From Cylindrotheca closterium (taxonomy: Eukaryota > Bacillariophyta > Bacillariophyceae > Bacillariales > Bacillariaceae): a DNA stretch of 64,000 nucleotides. A program made the position numbers and the translations under genes. The first letter of the stretch is position 1; every line of letters starts with the position of its first letter. The notes below the pieces were generated by a model. It saw nothing but the letters and a program-made list of their open reading frames with translations, made no database searches and was not told where the DNA came from. The stretch lies in contig CAKOGP040002091.1 of assembly GCA_933822405.4 (NCBI GenBank), positions 709,926-773,925 on the forward strand, written 5' to 3'. Below are positions 50,438 through 62,046 of the stretch, piece by piece.

Positions 50438-50549
50438 ACCTGCATTTGACCATTCTACAACGTTGAATGGCAAGTTCTAATGTTTCGCTTGTGACGAATG
50501 TCATACAAAGGGGAAGGTGTAATAAGCTGATAGGGAACGCATGGGCAAT

Positions 50550-51646
50550 TTAGAGATCTTCTACTTCAGGAGGTTCCTCCCGATGCGGTGAAGATGGCTG
50601 CTCTTGCAATTCTATATCTTCGTCTGATTCGTTGCCATCGGCAGCAGCTGCAGCAGCATTTGTTTGTTCTCGATTTGCTATCGACTCCATGTGACAGCTA
50701 GTAAAGATGAGTATACTGAGAATGAATGTTACCCAAGTAGCAAAGTACAGGTTTCCAACCGAGCTACCAGGTCCCTCTCCAGCAGTAACATAAGCTATCG
50801 CGAAACAAGAAATGACCACCATAACCAGAGCAGCATTCCATTCGTAAAGGAGTTTCAATGGTCCTGATTTCAATGTAATACCAGTCACCGCCCCTGCGAA
50901 TATTGTACCCACTACTCCAGTAGCAATTGCTAGCTTTGTTTGAGTGCATTTTGGTGCCATACTCATGGAATCTGAATTACATGACTCGGCTAGGAAAGCG
51001 CGAACTGAAGCCGTCAGCACAATCATAGACGAGAATACCATCATGTACCACTTTCCTGCCCTTGTCTTCACAAGGGGCGACACCCGCCCTGCAATGTCAA
51101 CACCGTACATTTCCTGACCTACTTTACCACACAGCAAGATCGAACACAGGAAAGCTCCCCAAGAAGCGAAATATATATTGGCATCGATTATTGAGCTGAC
51201 TCCTACAGCGATGTTGTTATTCGGATTGTGAATTTGCCACATGCCTGTGAGCCACAAAAAGAGACAAAATCCAGACTTTTGCACCGAATAACAAGCGTGT
51301 GGATTTCATTAGAGATCAGCTTGGATAAGCAATTTAGAACGATCATGATGATTCGAATACAAGAAAAACTCACCAAGTATAGCTCCGGCATTTGCCCCAT
51401 GAAAATTCCTCGCATCCTTATATATGCCATGTATCCAACAAATGAGCACATCAAAGACATTACAGTAACTGCAACACCCCAACCCCAAGCTCCAGTCCAA
51501 AGATGCCGAGGATGAAAAACCATGGAAAACATTGTCACACAACTGAAAACGAAAAGTGATATCCATATCGGAAAACGGCTTGATGTGTCTGTCACCTGTT
51601 GGCGAAAGGAGAATTCATTTACATCGGTACTCGTTTCACTTGCCAT
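50550..51646 (-). CDS. Multi-pass membrane protein with internal repeat, function unknown
   Basis: Exons 51374-51646 and 50550-51275 around a 98-nt intron give 332 residues; the acceptor that keeps phase is AAAAG|TCTGG. I count seven or eight hydrophobic helices and an acidic, Pro-rich cytosolic tail (ESDEDIELQEQPSSP). Two segments look duplicated: IDANIYFASWGAFLCSILLC and VGNLYFATWVTFILSILIF. There is no signal peptide or plastid motif and no transporter signature. A plasma or internal membrane location is inferred. The start at 51646 was chosen as the ATG closest to the first helix with a normal polar N-terminus. Confidence 0.7.
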
Positions 51647-51876
51647 GATGGATAGTGGATGTTCAACCTCCAAGATGCCTTCGATTTTTATCCTTCCACA
51701 TTGAAATATTCCATGGCGCACCTTTTCCTTCCTCCGGGTATTTAAGTTTTTCGAAACGGTCAGATTGGTCGTCTATTTGGCACAAGATCCTGACTCATAA
51801 AAAAAGCAAACGCATAGGCATAAAGAATAAATGTTTTATCTAGTTTCAAGTTGGTAGATCCCTATAACCCACTCTT

Positions 51877-54800
51877 TTAGACTACAACAAACGCACATAT
51901 GATTGCCAACATTGTTCCCCAAACGCACAACATCTTTGCTTTTGCAGAACTACTATCGGCTGCGTTCACCGGCAGAGAAACAGTAACGGAAGGGGTAGGA
52001 GGCTCGGTCTGCTGTAGAGTAACCCCCGGATCACTTCCAGAAGGAGATCCTATTGGCACTGGTACCACAAAGAGTACTTCCTTGATACAGAAGTCGCTGT
52101 TCGAGGAATCATCTTCCCCACCAAGGCAACCCGGAACCTGCTCGTAAGCATTTCTTTGATAACATACAAGTCCGTCGCTACAATCGAAATCTGTGTCACA
52201 TTCTCCCTCACAGAGCCCAAGAGGAAAGTCGTTGGTCTCATCCACTTCTTGAGGACCCGGTGGGAATACACAATAGTCAGTTAAACTCTCGACTGACTCC
52301 CCACAAGAACACCCCGGAACCGATTCGAAACTATCTCGTTGGAAGCAAACTAGACCATCTTGGCATTCCATCTTGATAGTAAAAAAGTAATGAGTGAGTG
52401 GGCTGCATCTGAAACCATTGACAAATGATCAAACGATTACACATACATCTGTATCGCAATCACCAAAACAGCGCTGCAAGGGAAAGTTGAAACTTTCCGA
52501 CACACAGGGTAGGTCTGAAGAAGGTTGATCCGCTTGTCCACTTGGTCGAGTTGTTGGATCCGTTGTTGGCGTGCCTATGGGTGGCTTTGATGGAGACCTA
52601 GTAGGCGTTCCTATGGGAGGCTTTGATGGCAACCTGGTTGGCTGCTTTGAAGGAGAATCCGTTGGCGTTCCCGTTGGATCCTTTGCATAAACGTCTTTGA
52701 CACAAAAGTCCGTGCTTGATGAAACGTCTTCACCACCAGAGCAACCTGGAACCGGATCGAAAGCGTTTCTTTGATAACATACGAGTCCAGGCTGACAATC
52801 CAGGGAAGTGTCGCAATCACCATGGCATAAAGCCAATGGCAGGTCGTTGGTCTCTGTCACTTCAGGCTCCGGTGCGGATATACAAAAGTCAGTCAAACTC
52901 TCTCTTGTCTCCCCACACGAGCATCCCGGAACCGATTCGAAACTATTTCTTTGGAAACAAATCAGTCCGTCTTGGCACTCCATCTTGACGTTCAAAACAA
53001 CATGAGAGAGTGAGTCATATCACAAAACATAAGCATATGGTCAATCGAATAGACATACATCTGTATCGCAATCACCAAAACAGAGCCCGAATGGCAGGCT
53101 CGAACTTTCCGACACACAAGGTAGATTCGAAGAAGGTTGTGCCGCTTGTCCACTTGGACGATCTGTTGGGCTCGTTGTTGGAGTTCCTACAGGAGGGTTT
53201 GTTGGAGACCTAGTTGGAGGTCGTGTTGGTCCTCTTGTTGGCTCGCTTACTGGCCGTGGTATAGGTTGTCTAGTTGGATTTGGTGTGGGTTGTCTAGTTG
53301 GAGGCTGAGTTGGAATCGCTTCCTCATGACCGTACACACGAAGCTCCCAACGTACTAGCCTGTCTCTGAAGGAATCAGGATCGCTGTAGACGTTGCCACC
53401 TCCGGCAATGCAACAAGCATCCCACACCGTACGACCTTGATTGTCCTTAAGATCGAAACGCTCGTAGTAATCGCCCAAGCTTCCGTTGCTGCATACTTTC
53501 CAAAACTCTACCTCGCTGCACGTTTCATCTGCGCCGTCTTCGTCAGCGCAGCCTGATCCAGAGCCATTTCCACCTCCACAGACACAGCAAGCATCCATAA
53601 TCTCTTTATCAGTAAAGAGAAATCTCAGCCAATCAGCCTCCTCTTGATCGTGAAGATCAGGAATCCGTTCAATCAAATTACAGTCATGCGTGTAGTAAGA
53701 GCCTTCGACTTGCCAGTCAAAAATGTCAACACATGAACTGACGTCTCCTTCTTTTGTATCCGCAACCGATAAGGACCAAGTTCCTTCGGCACTTTCACCC
53801 CATGATCGTACAGTTCTCAAGATCCAAGGTTGCCCATCTTGTCCATTCTCGGGGCGGGATCCTGGTGTCAATTCCGAGACAGTGCCGCGAGGGGACGTGA
53901 GGGTAATCTTTAGGTGTCCTCTTGATAAATGCCTGAGATAAACGTATACCTCCACATTTTCGACAAGGAAGTTGGAGTTACCTCGATCAGCGATAGATAG
54001 CTGCGCAAAAGTGGGGTCGTCAGGGTTGTCGCCGATGGTCAAGTCGATTACATTTGAACGTTCTGTAACTACAACTTCATCTCCGTATGATTCCCAATTT
54101 TGAGCGGCTGTTACCGCTGCTAGAGCATCAACAATACCGAAACCATATAGATGCGAATGTCTCAAACCAGCATCATTTACGACCTGTGATTCGTCGTCGT
54201 AGATAGAGTGCGTGACAGATCTCGAAGTAGTTGCAATAATCCCTTGAACGTCACGCCAACTTAAGCGCGGATTAGCATCAAGCATGAGTGCAATAACTCC
54301 AGAAACAATGGGAGCCGAGAAACTGGTTCCGGATCCGGTCGTTTGGCAACCTCCTCCAGCACGGGCTGTGACTATCGTCAAAGGGTCGTCCCGATCACCG
54401 ATTGGTGCTACGACAAACAAGGAAGCCCCGGGAGTGGAGTACTGAGTATGTAGGCCATCTCTGCCTACAGATCCAACGTATATGATGAATCGTGATTGCC
54501 ACCTTGCAGACAAGTTGGTGTCAGAGCCAAATGCGAGGTTGTTTCCTGATGAGAAAACGTATATAATTCCTTTTCCATCTCGTCCTCGTTCCGCACCCCG
54601 TTCCAGGGATCTAACTATTGTTTCATCTTCACTGAGAAACGAGCATTGACCACTTCTTGTTAGACCGTCCAAAAGGTTGATGCACGTGTCTCTGTCCCAT
54701 TCGTAATACAAAGAACAATGGTCGTATATCGCCATTGCACAGCTGTCGGAAATGCTGTCCGAAGGGAAAGTGCAGACGTTGCATGGGTGATCAAAACTCA

Positions 54801-55407
54801 TCTCCTCGCCACGGTAGATATATTCTTCAGGCCGGTCTGCGAATGGGCATTCGTCCACATCTTCAAACATGTCGGATATCGTGAAGGTTTCCGCACTGAT
54901 GCAGGGAATGGTGCCGTAAGAATTGTTGGAAATATCCATGTCATCAAGTTTGTGCGAAAGCCAAGTCCCATCTTGTGCAGTTTCGTCTGTATTGGGAGTC
55001 GTTGTTGAGACGCACGATGACAAAGTAACTCCTGGAGCAACCCCAACCGAACATCCGTCATTATTCCCACCAGCACCTAATATTGATGCCACTTTAGTTC
55101 CATGTTGATAGAACTCTTGCTTTTCTTCGTCATATGGTGCTTCGTACAGACCACAGGATCCACCTACGTCAAAGCGACCGAAAAACTCATCATGACTCGA
55201 GTCAACGCCCTGATCATTCACTCGAACCCTAACGCCTTTCCCAAAAATCCCTTGTTCCCACACTCCTGCTATATTGATCGTGTCAAATATCCATTGTTGC
55301 CCCGAAACATCCGGATCACTGAAGACATCTGCAACCGCAGGCTTCGCAAGAAAGACGAAGGCATAAGCAGTAAAGCCCCATGCTGTAAGGGAGGAATAAA
55401 GGAGCAT
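51877..55407 (-). CDS. Furin/kexin-like proprotein convertase with duplicated Cys-rich modules and hydrophobic C-terminus
   Basis: Exons 53059-55407, 52447-52983 and 51877-52371, joined through two 75-nt introns, give 1126 residues. Signal peptide at 1-27. The S8B peptidase domain has Asp65 (VNDQGVDSSHDEF), His102 (QHGTKVAS), the oxyanion Asn in SSGNNLAFG and Ser362 (GTSFSAPIVSGVIALMLDAN). A P-domain follows (about 430-590, RGTVSELTPGSRP ... SWGESAEGTWSLSVADT). Next come two Cys-rich segments (DACCVCGGG, DACCIAGGG), then PT/PTR-rich linkers and repeated modules of the type GDCDT-D-x-ECQDGL-x-CFQR-x-SFESVPGC. Exons 2 and 3 are tandem duplicates. The end is a hydrophobic stretch with no cytosolic tail, which suggests a GPI anchor. 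It should cleave secreted proteins at basic sites; start at 55407, as upstream codons lack an ATG. Confidence 0.87.
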
Positions 55408-55692
55408 CTCGTCTATAAGACTATAGCTTCGATTGAACTGCACCTCTTCTTTTCGGCATTAGCTTCGATCGAACTGCACTTATAATGTTCCGATAAAATA
55501 TCTGTGGCCGAAAAGAAAATGAGCGCATCATATTGAAAACTTGCTGGCGCGCCACCGCTGGCCGTTCAGAGTTTTTTAGCTTACTTGATTAATCTTGGAC
55601 CAATCGACTACTTCGACTACCAAAGGTACTGCTAAAGCCTCCAAAACAAACAAACAAACAATACAAGAACAAGGATTGCCAAAACCACAAGC

Positions 55693-57229
55693 ATGGTTGA
55701 TATTGCAAGGCATGGCGGACAGAAACGACGAAAGGGACGAATTTATCAATGCATTTTGCTTGCAACGTTTACTGCGGGATTTGCAGTATTTAGCTCGTAC
55801 GATGCTGAATTCCCCATCCCGATTGAGCATGAAATGTTCAGAGGCATCACCTATCTTTCCAAAGATCCTCGGTGCCGATACAATGGAAACTGTCCCACAG
55901 GACAAACCTGCCGAGGAGGAACATGTCGTCCTTACATGAATGAAACTATATTGACGCTCCGAAAACCTGTGCATAGTGAATGTGCAAGGGTATGTTTGGA
56001 AGAACTCAAGGCAGACGAATGGTGGTATCAAGAGTCCATACCAATTGTCCAAGGAGAGTATCCATGGGACGGTGGGTGCATAATACAATATCAGAGGCAA
56101 GGCAAAGATGAGTTTAGTCAGAAATGGAAGCCGCCATCATTAGAAGAATGGATGCAACAACGATACAGATATGTGTTGCGGGCCGATCCCTCACGACAAC
56201 GTGGATTAGAGGCTCCTTCAAGCTGGTTTGCCCTCTGTGCACAGCCGTGTGAATCGAATCAAGATTGCCCCAGCGATATGAAGTGCTTGGGACGACCGAA
56301 ATCTGATATCCCCCCTACCATCTCTGCTGAACCAAAGAGTTGCGGTTCTCCATCGCCTACTCGGTTCGCTGATGATCTAATGATTGTTTCTGGTTCCAAC
56401 ACAAGGTACTTTAATGCACTCGAGAACTTTGCGGCATCTTTAAAGTTTTGGGCCCCAAAGTCAAAGCTAGCCGTGTTCAATTTGGGAATGTCGGAAGAGC
56501 AACTATTACAAGTCCGGAAATGGCCAAACGTGCATCGGATACACTGGAGAAATGGTTTTCCTTCGCGATTTCCAGAACACATTGACAACCTGCACAACTA
56601 TGCATGGAAATCCCTTGCGATAAACGAGTCAGTGCATGAATACAAATCAATGTTTTGGTTAGATGCTGGTGCAACCTTTTCGGGCCCGATTGATCCAATC
56701 AGGGAGATTATCCATCGAGACGGTATCTTTCTAGTCAAAGGACAAGATGCCCACATGAAGGATCTATCTGTTCCCGAAACCTACAAATGGTTCGGTTTTG
56801 AAAAAGATTCCTTCGTGGGTGGGCCACATTTTGCTGGCGGAATACAAGGTCATGTCCATCCCTCTAGATATATTGACACCATTGTTCTCCCCAACGCTGG
56901 TGAGTTTATGTATGATATGAGTTTGCATCGAAATTGAATGTTTGTGTCAACCATCACTAACAACTGTCAATGATACAGAGTGTGCCATGGACGCAAAGTG
57001 CATAGACCCCGAGGGAAGCAGTTTGGGGAATCATCGCTTTGACCAAACAAGTCTGAGCATACTTGCCTATCAATACCATGTCCGACCCCAACACCACACA
57101 GAGTATCTCGCCGCTGGTCGACATCGATTGAATGATGACATGAAGATTCCAAATCGAATCCGAATGTGGACGGCGAGAGGAAGTTGTTCTTTCTATTCGG
57201 AAATGAAATATCTGTTGGCTCCAAAATAA
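55693..57229 (+). CDS. Golgi-type II membrane glycosyltransferase-like protein (DUF1647-like)
   Basis: Exons 55693-56899 and 56979-57229 around a 79-nt intron give 485 residues. One N-terminal hydrophobic helix (YQCILLATFTAGFAVF) makes it a type II membrane protein. Next is an EGF-like Cys cluster (CRYNGNCPTGQTCRGGTCRPY) and a second one (CAQPCESNQDCPSDMKCLG). The C-terminal domain, from about 225, reads DDLMIVSGSNTRYFNALENFAASLKFW, KLAVFNLGMSEEQL, NYAWKSLAINE, FWLDAGATFSGPIDPI and, across the splice, ECAMDAKC...NHRFDQTSLSILAYQY. This resembles the glycosyltransferase-like DUF1647 type, with the LDAG motif in place of a metal-binding DxD. Glycan assembly in the Golgi is inferred. Confidence 0.77.
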
Positions 57230-57312
57230 TGAAACGGATAAAGTGGGGTTGCTCGTTCCAAAGAAGAGAACTGCAAATTGGATATACAGTATTGTTTTAT
57301 AAAATGGTGCAC

Positions 57313-58035
57313 TTATTCTTTGATTTTCTGGACATCCTCTACAACTCCATTGACTCTTCTTTCAACCAACTTGTCTTGAATATATCGGTCTTCTATCCTG
57401 TTTCCATTCTTTTCCATGGACTTTACTGTTACGGTTCTGCCTTGTCTATCAATGTATGTTGAACTCTTTTTGGCAGTATAGGTATTCTTTTGGCCCGTCG
57501 AATACGATGTCGCGGTTTGCCGCCCATTCACAGTCGAAACAGAAGTCATTTCAAATTGAATACCACATCGTCTCAGCAACCAAGGAACCCACCCTTCGGA
57601 CGATGAAGAACCCCTCCCAGAAGAAGTTTGATTCTGAAACCGCGTTGCAAACTCGTCATCCAAATCCTTAAAGGCTTCTTGAAAGAATGGATCATTGCGG
57701 AATAAGTGATCAAACTGAGCGAATGGATCCACTGAAGGTCTATGGAATGGCGATGGCGATGAATTATATGGGACATTCGTTGGGGCATTGGTTGCTGTTT
57801 GGTGTGATTGTGTGGTACCATATTTCAATTGTGTGTCATAGTCTCTTCGTTTCGTTGCATCACTCAAACATTCGTAGGCTTCCCCAATTTGCTTGAATTT
57901 CTCGGTGGACTCTTTGCTGCCTTGATTCCGATCTGGGTGATGTTTCAGCGCCAACTTTCGGTAAGCTTTTTTTATTTCCAATGAAGTCGCATCCTTTGAG
58001 ACCTCCAGTATCTCGTAGTATGTTGCTTTCGTCAT
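57313..58035 (-). CDS. DnaJ (Hsp40) co-chaperone, class B-like
   Basis: A single exon of 240 residues. The J domain is residues 4-72: [35 protein letters not shown], with HPD intact, then [17 protein letters not shown] short Ser/Phe/Pro-rich segment and [25 protein letters not shown] follow, similar to the region after the J domain in DNAJB6/B2-type proteins. No zinc-finger CxxCxGxG repeats are present. The C-terminus is a small beta-rich region. No targeting signal is visible, so a cytosolic or nuclear Hsp70 partner is likely. Confidence 0.9.
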   Translation of the reverse strand: MTKATYYEILEVSKDATSLEIKKAYRKLALKHHPDRNQGSKESTEKFKQIGEAYECLSDATKRRDYDTQLKYGTTQSHQTATNAPTNVPYNSSPSPFHRPSVDPFAQFDHLFRNDPFFQEAFKDLDDEFATRFQNQTSSGRGSSSSEGWVPWLLRRCGIQFEMTSVSTVNGRQTATSYSTGQKNTYTAKKSSTYIDRQGRTVTVKSMEKNGNRIEDRYIQDKLVERRVNGVVEDVQKIKE

Positions 58036-58236
58036 TGTCTTGTTTGTGTGTTGTCGTTAGTTTTTTTATTGTTGTGGTCTTTCGACTTCCACGACTCAGT
58101 TTTCCCTCTATCATCTTCGACGGGTATCTTTGTAGTCAGGGTCCACTAGCTAGTGCACTACAATATTATTTGGATTACAGATACGTTTACATTCTATTGG
58201 TATCAATCCATCCACACATGAAAAATATAGACTCAT

Positions 58237-59527
58237 TTACTTTTGAGCAAGTCTAGAGAGAAGGTCGGCGAAGAGACCTTGGGCTTGCATGGCCGACTGC
58301 TCGAGCTTTTCTTGCAGATTGGCACGGCGCTTTTCATTCTCCATGAGATGGAACTGAATGTCATCCTCTAGAGTAAAGCAAGTCTTTTCGTCCTGGTCAT
58401 GGACGTCGACGGCCACTTGAATTATGGCTTCGACTTGGGCACGCAACCCAGCATGAATGTCGTCCAAATCTTGGGACAAGGCTTCGGCGGCATGTTGGAA
58501 TTGCTCGCGAGCGGTCAGGAAGCCTCGAATCTTGTTGCGATTGGTAGGAGTGTCTCCCAAAGCTTCCCAATCAAGTTCACCATTGTCGTCTTGGAGATTG
58601 CTGTCATTGGCAGGAGAGGTTGGAGGCGACGATGATGATGCTGGTGGGGTCGTCTCGCCAGTTGTCTTGTTCATACTTTCATCCTGGCAAGTCAACCCAA
58701 GGAAGCATGTGAATTTGTGAGAACCAATAATGCCATGTATCAACAATAATAATAGAAGCAAATTACGAGGAATACAAGTGTACGTACCGTTGGACTCGCC
58801 TGCTCTGGAGGAGCAATCTTGTTGCAAACCTGCGAATATTGTCGGACCCAAGCTTGATTGGCCTGGTCCATTTGTTTGCGCATAATGTGCCGACGATTGT
58901 GATTGGATTTGAGAGTAGCAATCACGTCAGCTTCGTTACTATCCAGACGCTCCTCCATTTCGTTGTGAATGGCCACCACCGAGTGTTGGAGCAAATCGTC
59001 CATGGTTTGCGTCAAACCCTCAAAGTAGATTTCGATGGAGGTGAGAAATTGTTTCTTGGCATTTTCGCGCATCGACTTGGCTTCTAGATAGCTTTGAAGA
59101 TTGGGAACCTTGTCATGATTCTCGTTGGACTGCTGGAAGTGGTTCCAGGCCGCATTGGCTGGATCCACCGTACTTTCCATCCGACAATGACAATCCGGAT
59201 CCAAATCAGCATTTTCAATCGAGTTTTCACTAGGCGATCCCTGTGTGTGTTGGAACAAGTATCATTCATAAAAGGTTAGAAAGCAAAGAGGATGCTCTAC
59301 AATCATCATGCTTTGACCATTTGCATTGACAAATAACTCACTGGGTTCTGGAGAGACGTGGCACCAGCAACGGTGCTTGCAATCGTCGTATCATCGCAGC
59401 TCGTATCTAATTTCGATTTTTTGGTGTCTGCATCTTCCAACAGGTCACAAGTGCGCTTGTGGCTCATAATCGTTGCATCATTGGTGCCAGGGCGGGCAGT
59501 ACTTGTATTAGATTCGAATTCCATCAT
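58237..59527 (-). CDS. Coiled-coil protein, function unknown
   Basis: Three exons (59342-59527, 58788-59240, 58237-58683), all phase 0, give 361 residues. The start MMEFESNTST lacks a signal peptide. The middle exon is strongly helical (AAWNHFQQSNENHDKVPNLQSYL, then LLQHSVVAIHNEMEERLDSNEADVIATLKSNHNRRHIMRKQMDQ). The last exon is again helical (REQFQHAAEALSQDLDDIHAGLRAQVEAI, NEKRRANLQEKLEQSAMQAQG). A polar Ser/Pro/Thr linker separates them. It is probably a cytosolic or nuclear structural protein; the family is not recognised. Confidence 0.68.
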
Positions 59528-59792
59528 GGTGCCAAAAGAAAATCATGCGAAGATTTTCAATTTTGATGTCGTACTGTACATTTTTGATTTCAAACTCTGT
59601 GTTTAATCGAATTGATCCAATGTTGAGAGCGGGCCAAGAAATTTGTCGGTGGAAAACGAGCGGGAAGGAAATAATTGCAGCTACAGTAATAAGTGACAAT
59701 GAAAAAATCTAGCTAGTACATCTAATTATTGCATTTTGGTAGTAAGACACGAATGAGTAGCAAATCTTCATTCCGAGCTCTCCGCTCCCTCT

Positions 59793-61299
59793 CTAATAAC
59801 CTTCATCGCTGCTGCTGTCCACAGTCAGCATTTGGTTGTTGAAAGAGGGATGAAAGAATTCTCGTTCAATTGATGCAATGTTTTCCATCACGGCCAAGCT
59901 AGCAAATCGAGCTACCGTAAGTTTCCATTGCTGGCAAACCTTTCTCATATCATTGGAAGAAGTTGCTTCGAACAAGAATTCATGGTTTCCGGAGCTTGTT
60001 TTCAAGACAAAACAATTCTGCGATCGGGCAAGAGGATAAATGGAGCGATCCAACTTTCCCGATGCTGCAATACGGCATGTACTTAGTAGCCTCATGTTCC
60101 ATGGCTTTTGCGTAGATTTGTTCAATTGATGTTTGCCATTCAAGAAAGGTTGGTAGGCATCTCTCCACATGATGGTGGGCTCGGCAACGTGTCCGTTTGG
60201 AAGTGCAGTTCCACGCTCAATCCAAATGTTGATACAGATGGGTCGATCGGAATCCAGTCCAAACTCCTTCACATTATGTGGATTTGGATGCCAAGTAAAG
60301 GTCCAAGTTTTGTTCAGTGTTTGCTGTGAATAGAAGGTGGAATGTTAGCAAATGACACGTATCATAAATCATAAATCAAAGTCTCATTGCATTGATACAT
60401 ACCTGAACAAGATCTTGAAGATACATGTCTTCGTCCATGGATGCCTTCATTTGAATGGTGTCCGCAGGAACCGATTGACGAGAGCGTGGAGTGTATTGGT
60501 TGGAAAGCACCTCTGGATCACTATCGTACCCATCGTAGTCAGGGACAATTGGGTCCATTCCCTTGCCAATGTACTGGGAGAGAGGATCGTGCTCATCGGA
60601 CGTAGCAGAACGTTTCAAGATGCTGGGGTAGCCATAGCAACGCTTTCGTGAATGGGAAAGGGTGACACCATGGCGAGAAGAAGTTTGACTGCGATGAGCG
60701 CTGTTGCGAAGTTCTCGGATGCGTCGCAGTCTGTTCTTCAAGTTGGTACGAGTTGGTTTGGACAAATCCAACTTTTTATGCCAAATTTCTTCCCGTTCAA
60801 AGGTTCCAGGATCGGCGGCGCAACCCAACAAATCGAGGATGTCTGTGCTTAAGTTGACTCGATCGTCACATTGGTTGCGACGACTTCGTCTCGAGCTGCT
60901 CATTCTGGGGCGTGTGCAGTTCATTCGTTGACCGCAATCAGTAGGAACCGCGCAAGGACCGGAAGGGACGAACTCAGGAGTACAAAGGCCGTCCATGAAC
61001 TTGTCTCCCAAAAAGGTGTGAAGGGAAAACTTTTTCGAGCTTTGGGTGGAAGAAGATCCTTTTGAAGCGTTTTCATCATCCGAAGTATCCATGGAGACTA
61101 CTGTTAGGCTCTCAAAAAGGACACTCTTGACTTCCTCATCTTCCTCTTCGTCTCGGCTGATGTCCAAAATCGAGTTGTGAGTGTTGACGGTTTGCCGAGA
61201 AGTATTAAGGTTAGAAGAACAATGGTCACTATTGGAACTACGGCCTGTTCGGAGTTTTGCATCCTCATCAGATCGCATATCTACATCCAAGATCGCCAT
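59793..61299 (-). CDS. Acidic/basic low-complexity protein with C-terminal PH-like domain
   Basis: Exons 60403-61299 and 59793-60323, phase 0 with a 79-nt intron, give 475 residues. The first 300 residues are largely disordered: an acidic patch (SRDEEEDEEVKSV), then a basic Ser/Arg region (SSSRRSRRNQ) and a segment ILDLLGCAADPGTFEREEIWHKKLDLS. Exon 2 looks like a pleckstrin-homology-like fold: TWTFTWHPNPHNVKEF, ICINIWIERGTALPNG, a strand FVLKTSSGNHEFLFEA and a terminal helix DMRKVCQQWKLTVARFASLAV. Phosphoinositide or protein binding is inferred from the fold alone. There is no signal peptide. Confidence 0.65.
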
Positions 61300-62046
61300 G
61301 GTTGATGATAGATTTGGATCGATTGAAGATCGCCTTTTGCCTTTTCACTATTCAATAAAAAGTGGTTGATTCATAGGTTTTTGCTTGATCCGATTTCAAA
61401 AACGTGAGCCAGAAACATTTCAGTTGAGCCTTAACCACATGGGTCAACGTAGTCATAAAGCGCCCACTCTTCCGTTCAAAAGTAGCAACGGAGAATATAA
61501 ACCAAATCGTTAAGTACTCAGCAACAAAAATAACGACATACGGACTAAAAAAGACATTTTACTCCGATTTTGAAAATGGGTACCAGCATGCCGGCTAAAT
61601 CAAAAGCCAATAGTTGAATCCCGATTAACATCAATTAGCTCAAATCCCGAATAGTTACCAGCGAAGAAATTTCCTGAGAAGAAGTGAGAAAGTCAAAGAG
61701 AATGAGAGGCTCCAACTGAATCCTGTACAGTAGCGATCAGAACTCTGAATTGTTGCGATGAGGGAAACGCCCACCATGTTCGTGTCAAAATGTTGAGGTT
61801 CCAAAGATTAAAAAAGGGAGTACTCGTACTCTACAAAGACTATAGAGTACCTGGTACTATACATTTGGTGTGACTTGAGAAAAATTTCGACAAAAACAAA
61901 GTGAATCAACTATTATAATAGCACTATCAGCACCCAATACAATTAGAACGTACTATCTATCAATCATAACAAAGGAGGAGGATCCTACTATTCTATTAAA
62001 ATACATATTCAGCTAGTGGTCGGTCTTGGTGATGTATCGAAAGGCC
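61300..62046. other. Gene-free stretch of 747 bp
   Basis: AT-rich, with no supported gene. Two small palindromes occur close together, GAGTACTCGTACTC at 61818-61831 and AGTACCTGGTACT at 61846-61858. It includes the promoter of the PH-like gene. Confidence 0.5.
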
